Assembly (NCBI GenBank): GCA_007119075.1
Contig: SKQJ01000290.1
Location: forward strand, 1-5,714
DNA from: Bacteroidales bacterium
GTDB taxonomy: Bacteria > Bacteroidota > Bacteroidia > Bacteroidales > PUMT01
Direction of reading: 5' to 3'
DNA length: 5,714 bases
Shown here: piece after piece, positions 4,666 through 5,714 of the stretch
Layout of the letters: every line of letters starts with the position of its first letter
How positions within the stretch are numbered: the first letter of the stretch is position 1
Notes under the pieces: model-generated
What the model saw: only the letters and a program-made list of their open reading frames with translations
What the model was told of the DNA's origin: nothing
The model's database searches: none
Translations under genes and position numbers: made by a program

Positions 4666-4881
4666 ATGAACCTAGTTGAAAAAAGAGACTTTATTCATAA
4701 TCATTTGCATCGTGCAAATGAAAAGACTATTAACGAATTTTACGAGAAACTTCGTAATGAACAAATTCTGAAGGCGAAACTGGAAACCAGGGCCCGGAAA
4801 TCTGAAAGCGATATCCAATCAGGAAGAGTTTTTTCCAGAGAAGAATTGGAGCAAAGACCTGCAAATTTAGGCCGTGAATGA
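4666..4881 (+). CDS. Small antitoxin of a ParE-type TA pair
   Basis: A 71-residue, highly charged, helix-rich protein, MNLVEKRDFIHNHLHRANEK, with a central lysine/glutamate-rich stretch and an end reading FSREELEQRPANLGRE. The N-terminal segment (RDFIHNHLHxA) resembles a group of small Bacteroidota antitoxins found next to ParE-like toxins. I place the start at the ATG at 4666; an upstream in-frame TTG at 4639 falls inside the promoter box and is unlikely. The stop overlaps the toxin ATG by four bases (ATGA, 4878-4881). Function is inferred mainly from this arrangement; I do not assign a named family. Confidence 0.8.
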   Translation: MNLVEKRDFIHNHLHRANEKTINEFYEKLRNEQILKAKLETRARKSESDIQSGRVFSREELEQRPANLGRE

Positions 4882-5177
4882 AACTTGTTTACACAGAGCA
4901 GGCTCTTTTTAGCCTTGAAGAAGCCTTAAATTTTATTGCCCCAAAAACATCCTATGAAAAGTTAAATAAAATCCGGGATGAAATTCTGGATGCAGCCGAT
5001 ACACTACTTTCGCAACCTTTACAAGGACAGGAAGAACCATATTTAGTTCATTTAGGTTTAGGTCACCGGCGCCTCGTAATAAGACACTATAAGATAATCT
5101 ATAGGATTATTGAAGAGCACATTTATATTACAGATATTTTTGACTCCAGACAAGCTCCTGATAAAATGAAAGGATAA
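4878..5177 (+). CDS. ParE/RelE-family toxin
   Basis: A 99-residue protein beginning MKLVYTEQALFSLEEALNFI. It has the ParE/RelE layout: two N-terminal helices (about 8-48), then the strands YKIIYRI (71-77) and IYITDIF (82-88), and the tail DSRQAPDKM (89-97). The tail matches the D-[TS]-R-Q-x-P ending common in ParE-type plasmid-stabilisation toxins and resembles WDNRQNP of the broken toxin at 1514-1811. The frame is intact and full length. The target could be gyrase (ParE) or mRNA (RelE); the sequence does not settle this. It is coupled to the antitoxin immediately upstream. Confidence 0.88.
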   Translation: MKLVYTEQALFSLEEALNFIAPKTSYEKLNKIRDEILDAADTLLSQPLQGQEEPYLVHLGLGHRRLVIRHYKIIYRIIEEHIYITDIFDSRQAPDKMKG

Positions 5178-5399
5178 TCCAACTCCAAAATAGACAGGAA
5201 AAGCGCGTCCCTGCGAGACCGTCCGCTCTTCGGTTTCTGCTTGCGGTCTACATTGTCATGTTTTTTTGAGTCCATTCCTCTACCTCATTGCAACTCCCGT
5301 TCTATTTTAGTATCATAAAGGATCCCCTATGTGCTTTCCTGAACGTGAAGGAGAAGGAGAAGCTGGCCGAGTAGATGGCTGGGCATAAGAATGTGAGTA
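5178..5399. other. Spacer without a recognisable gene
   Basis: No supported gene on either strand. It holds one weak, long-looped inverted repeat (AGACCG 5216-5221 with CGGTCT 5244-5249). A minus-strand frame through 5313-5504 is open, but only a short piece of it resembles a known family (see the next entry). Confidence 0.4.
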
Positions 5400-5447
5400 A
5401 GGTTCGCCCTGTATAGGGTTTTCTTCGAGTAAACCTATCAGCTTGTT
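5400..5447 (-). pseudogene. Possible scrap of a RelE/HigB-like toxin
   Basis: The minus strand reads NKLIGLLEENPIQGEP. This resembles the middle of a Bacteroidota RelE-like toxin group in which a SLEENPxQGEPL segment is followed by a GNNCYKIRMAI-like strand. That continuation is absent here in all three minus frames, and on the other side the similarity ends exactly where the YefM copy begins. Only 16 residues support the call, so it is tentative. Confidence 0.35.
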
Positions 5448-5596
5448 AAAGATGATGTATATTTTAATGCCGTTATGGTAGAACGGATTAAAGAAAGTAT
5501 TCAACAGGTTGAAGAAGGTAAAGTAATGAGAATATCGACTCCGGACGGGATAAGGGATTTATTAGGATTACGAGCTACACCTTAGTGTTTTCTGAA
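5448..5596 (+). pseudogene. Decayed second copy of YefM-YoeB (antitoxin 3' half plus toxin start)
   Basis: This stretch is a close copy of 3064-3212; by hand count about 12 mismatches in 145 bases (roughly 92% identity). It encodes DDVYFNAVMVERIKESIQQV and on through STPDGIRDLLGL, matching the C-terminal half of the antitoxin at 2939-3190. At the overlap, ATGA has become ACGA: one T-to-C change removes the antitoxin stop (TGA to CGA) and the toxin start (ATG to ACG) together. The toxin part is then only SYTLVFSE before TAA, where the similarity to the intact yoeB ends. The 5' half of the antitoxin is missing. It cannot produce either protein normally. Confidence 0.9.
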
Positions 5597-5597
5597 T

Positions 5598-5630
5598 AAA
5601 AAAACTCGCACCATTAGTGCGAGTTTTTTT
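5598..5630. terminator. Strong intrinsic terminator, probably bidirectional
   Basis: AAAAAAACTCGCAC (5598-5611) pairs perfectly with GTGCGAGTTTTTTT (5617-5630) around a 5-base loop (CATTA). The 7-bp GC-containing core is followed by seven T on both strands, so it could stop transcription in either direction. It begins two bases after the end of the YefM-YoeB copy. Confidence 0.85.
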
Positions 5631-5633
5631 ATC

Positions 5634-5714
5634 GACCCGAAGGAGCATGATTTTGAATTCGGGTAAGAAACTATCCGGAGGAGTCAATTTGGCACCTCCA
5701 ATTACGATTTCTGA
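5634..5714 (+). pseudogene. Very tentative scrap of an ORF6N-type (phage regulator) gene
   Basis: The frame reads PKEHDFEFG, a stop at 5664, then ETIRRSQFGTSNYDF and a stop at the window edge. The order faintly recalls the ORF6N DNA-binding domain (FPEDFMFxL ... LRSQ-x-x-TS). The match is short and interrupted, and the window ends here, so it may be chance. Confidence 0.2.

Overview
The window looks like an accessory region of a Bacteroidota (Bacteroidales-like) chromosome. The evidence is matches to the Bacteroidota -7 promoter element TAnnTTTG ahead of each intact toxin-antitoxin (TA) operon, an RHS-core signature typical of that phylum (WYDYGARFYDPSLGRF), and TA families whose style of sequence is common there. 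No tRNA, rRNA, CRISPR array or complete transposase gene was seen.

Layout. 2-646 is the 3' part of a RecG-like GHKL ATPase/winged-helix regulator, running straight into a degenerate short-unit tandem repeat (about 633-714). 716-1234 is a headless RHS C-terminal fragment. 1278-1811 is a ParE-type TA operon whose toxin is frameshifted at a run of six A. 1812-2938 is a gene-poor stretch: a 20-bp direct repeat, a hairpin, the minus-strand remnant of a P-loop ATPase with Walker A and Walker B still readable (2175-2456), and a scrap of a DUF1016/YhcG-type PDDEXK nuclease (2615-2755). 2939-3489 is an intact YefM-YoeB pair, followed by a GC-rich non-coding block with two hairpins. 3669-4123 (minus) is an intact RelB/RelE-type pair. 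4391-4552 holds a second RHS scrap abutting a second DUF1016 scrap. 4666-5177 is an apparently intact antitoxin and ParE-type toxin pair. 5400-5596 is a mosaic of two broken toxin/antitoxin pieces, including a decayed second copy of YefM-YoeB, ending at a near-perfect terminator hairpin (5598-5630).

How it fits together. The common theme is type II toxin-antitoxin modules: three intact pairs, one pair with a broken toxin, one decayed duplicate and one possible toxin scrap, in about 4.4 kb. They lie among leftovers of other conflict-associated families (RHS polymorphic toxin, YhcG-type nuclease, P-loop ATPase). Each intact pair has the usual antitoxin-then-toxin order with a 4-nt ATGA overlap; the frameshifted pair overlaps by 1 nt (TAATG). 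The best reading is a TA-rich graveyard or hotspot where modules arrive, recombine and decay. I see no single new multi-gene system. The most informative oddities are the A-run frameshift, the single T-to-C change that removes both the antitoxin stop and the toxin start in the duplicate, and the repeated RHS/DUF1016 scraps.
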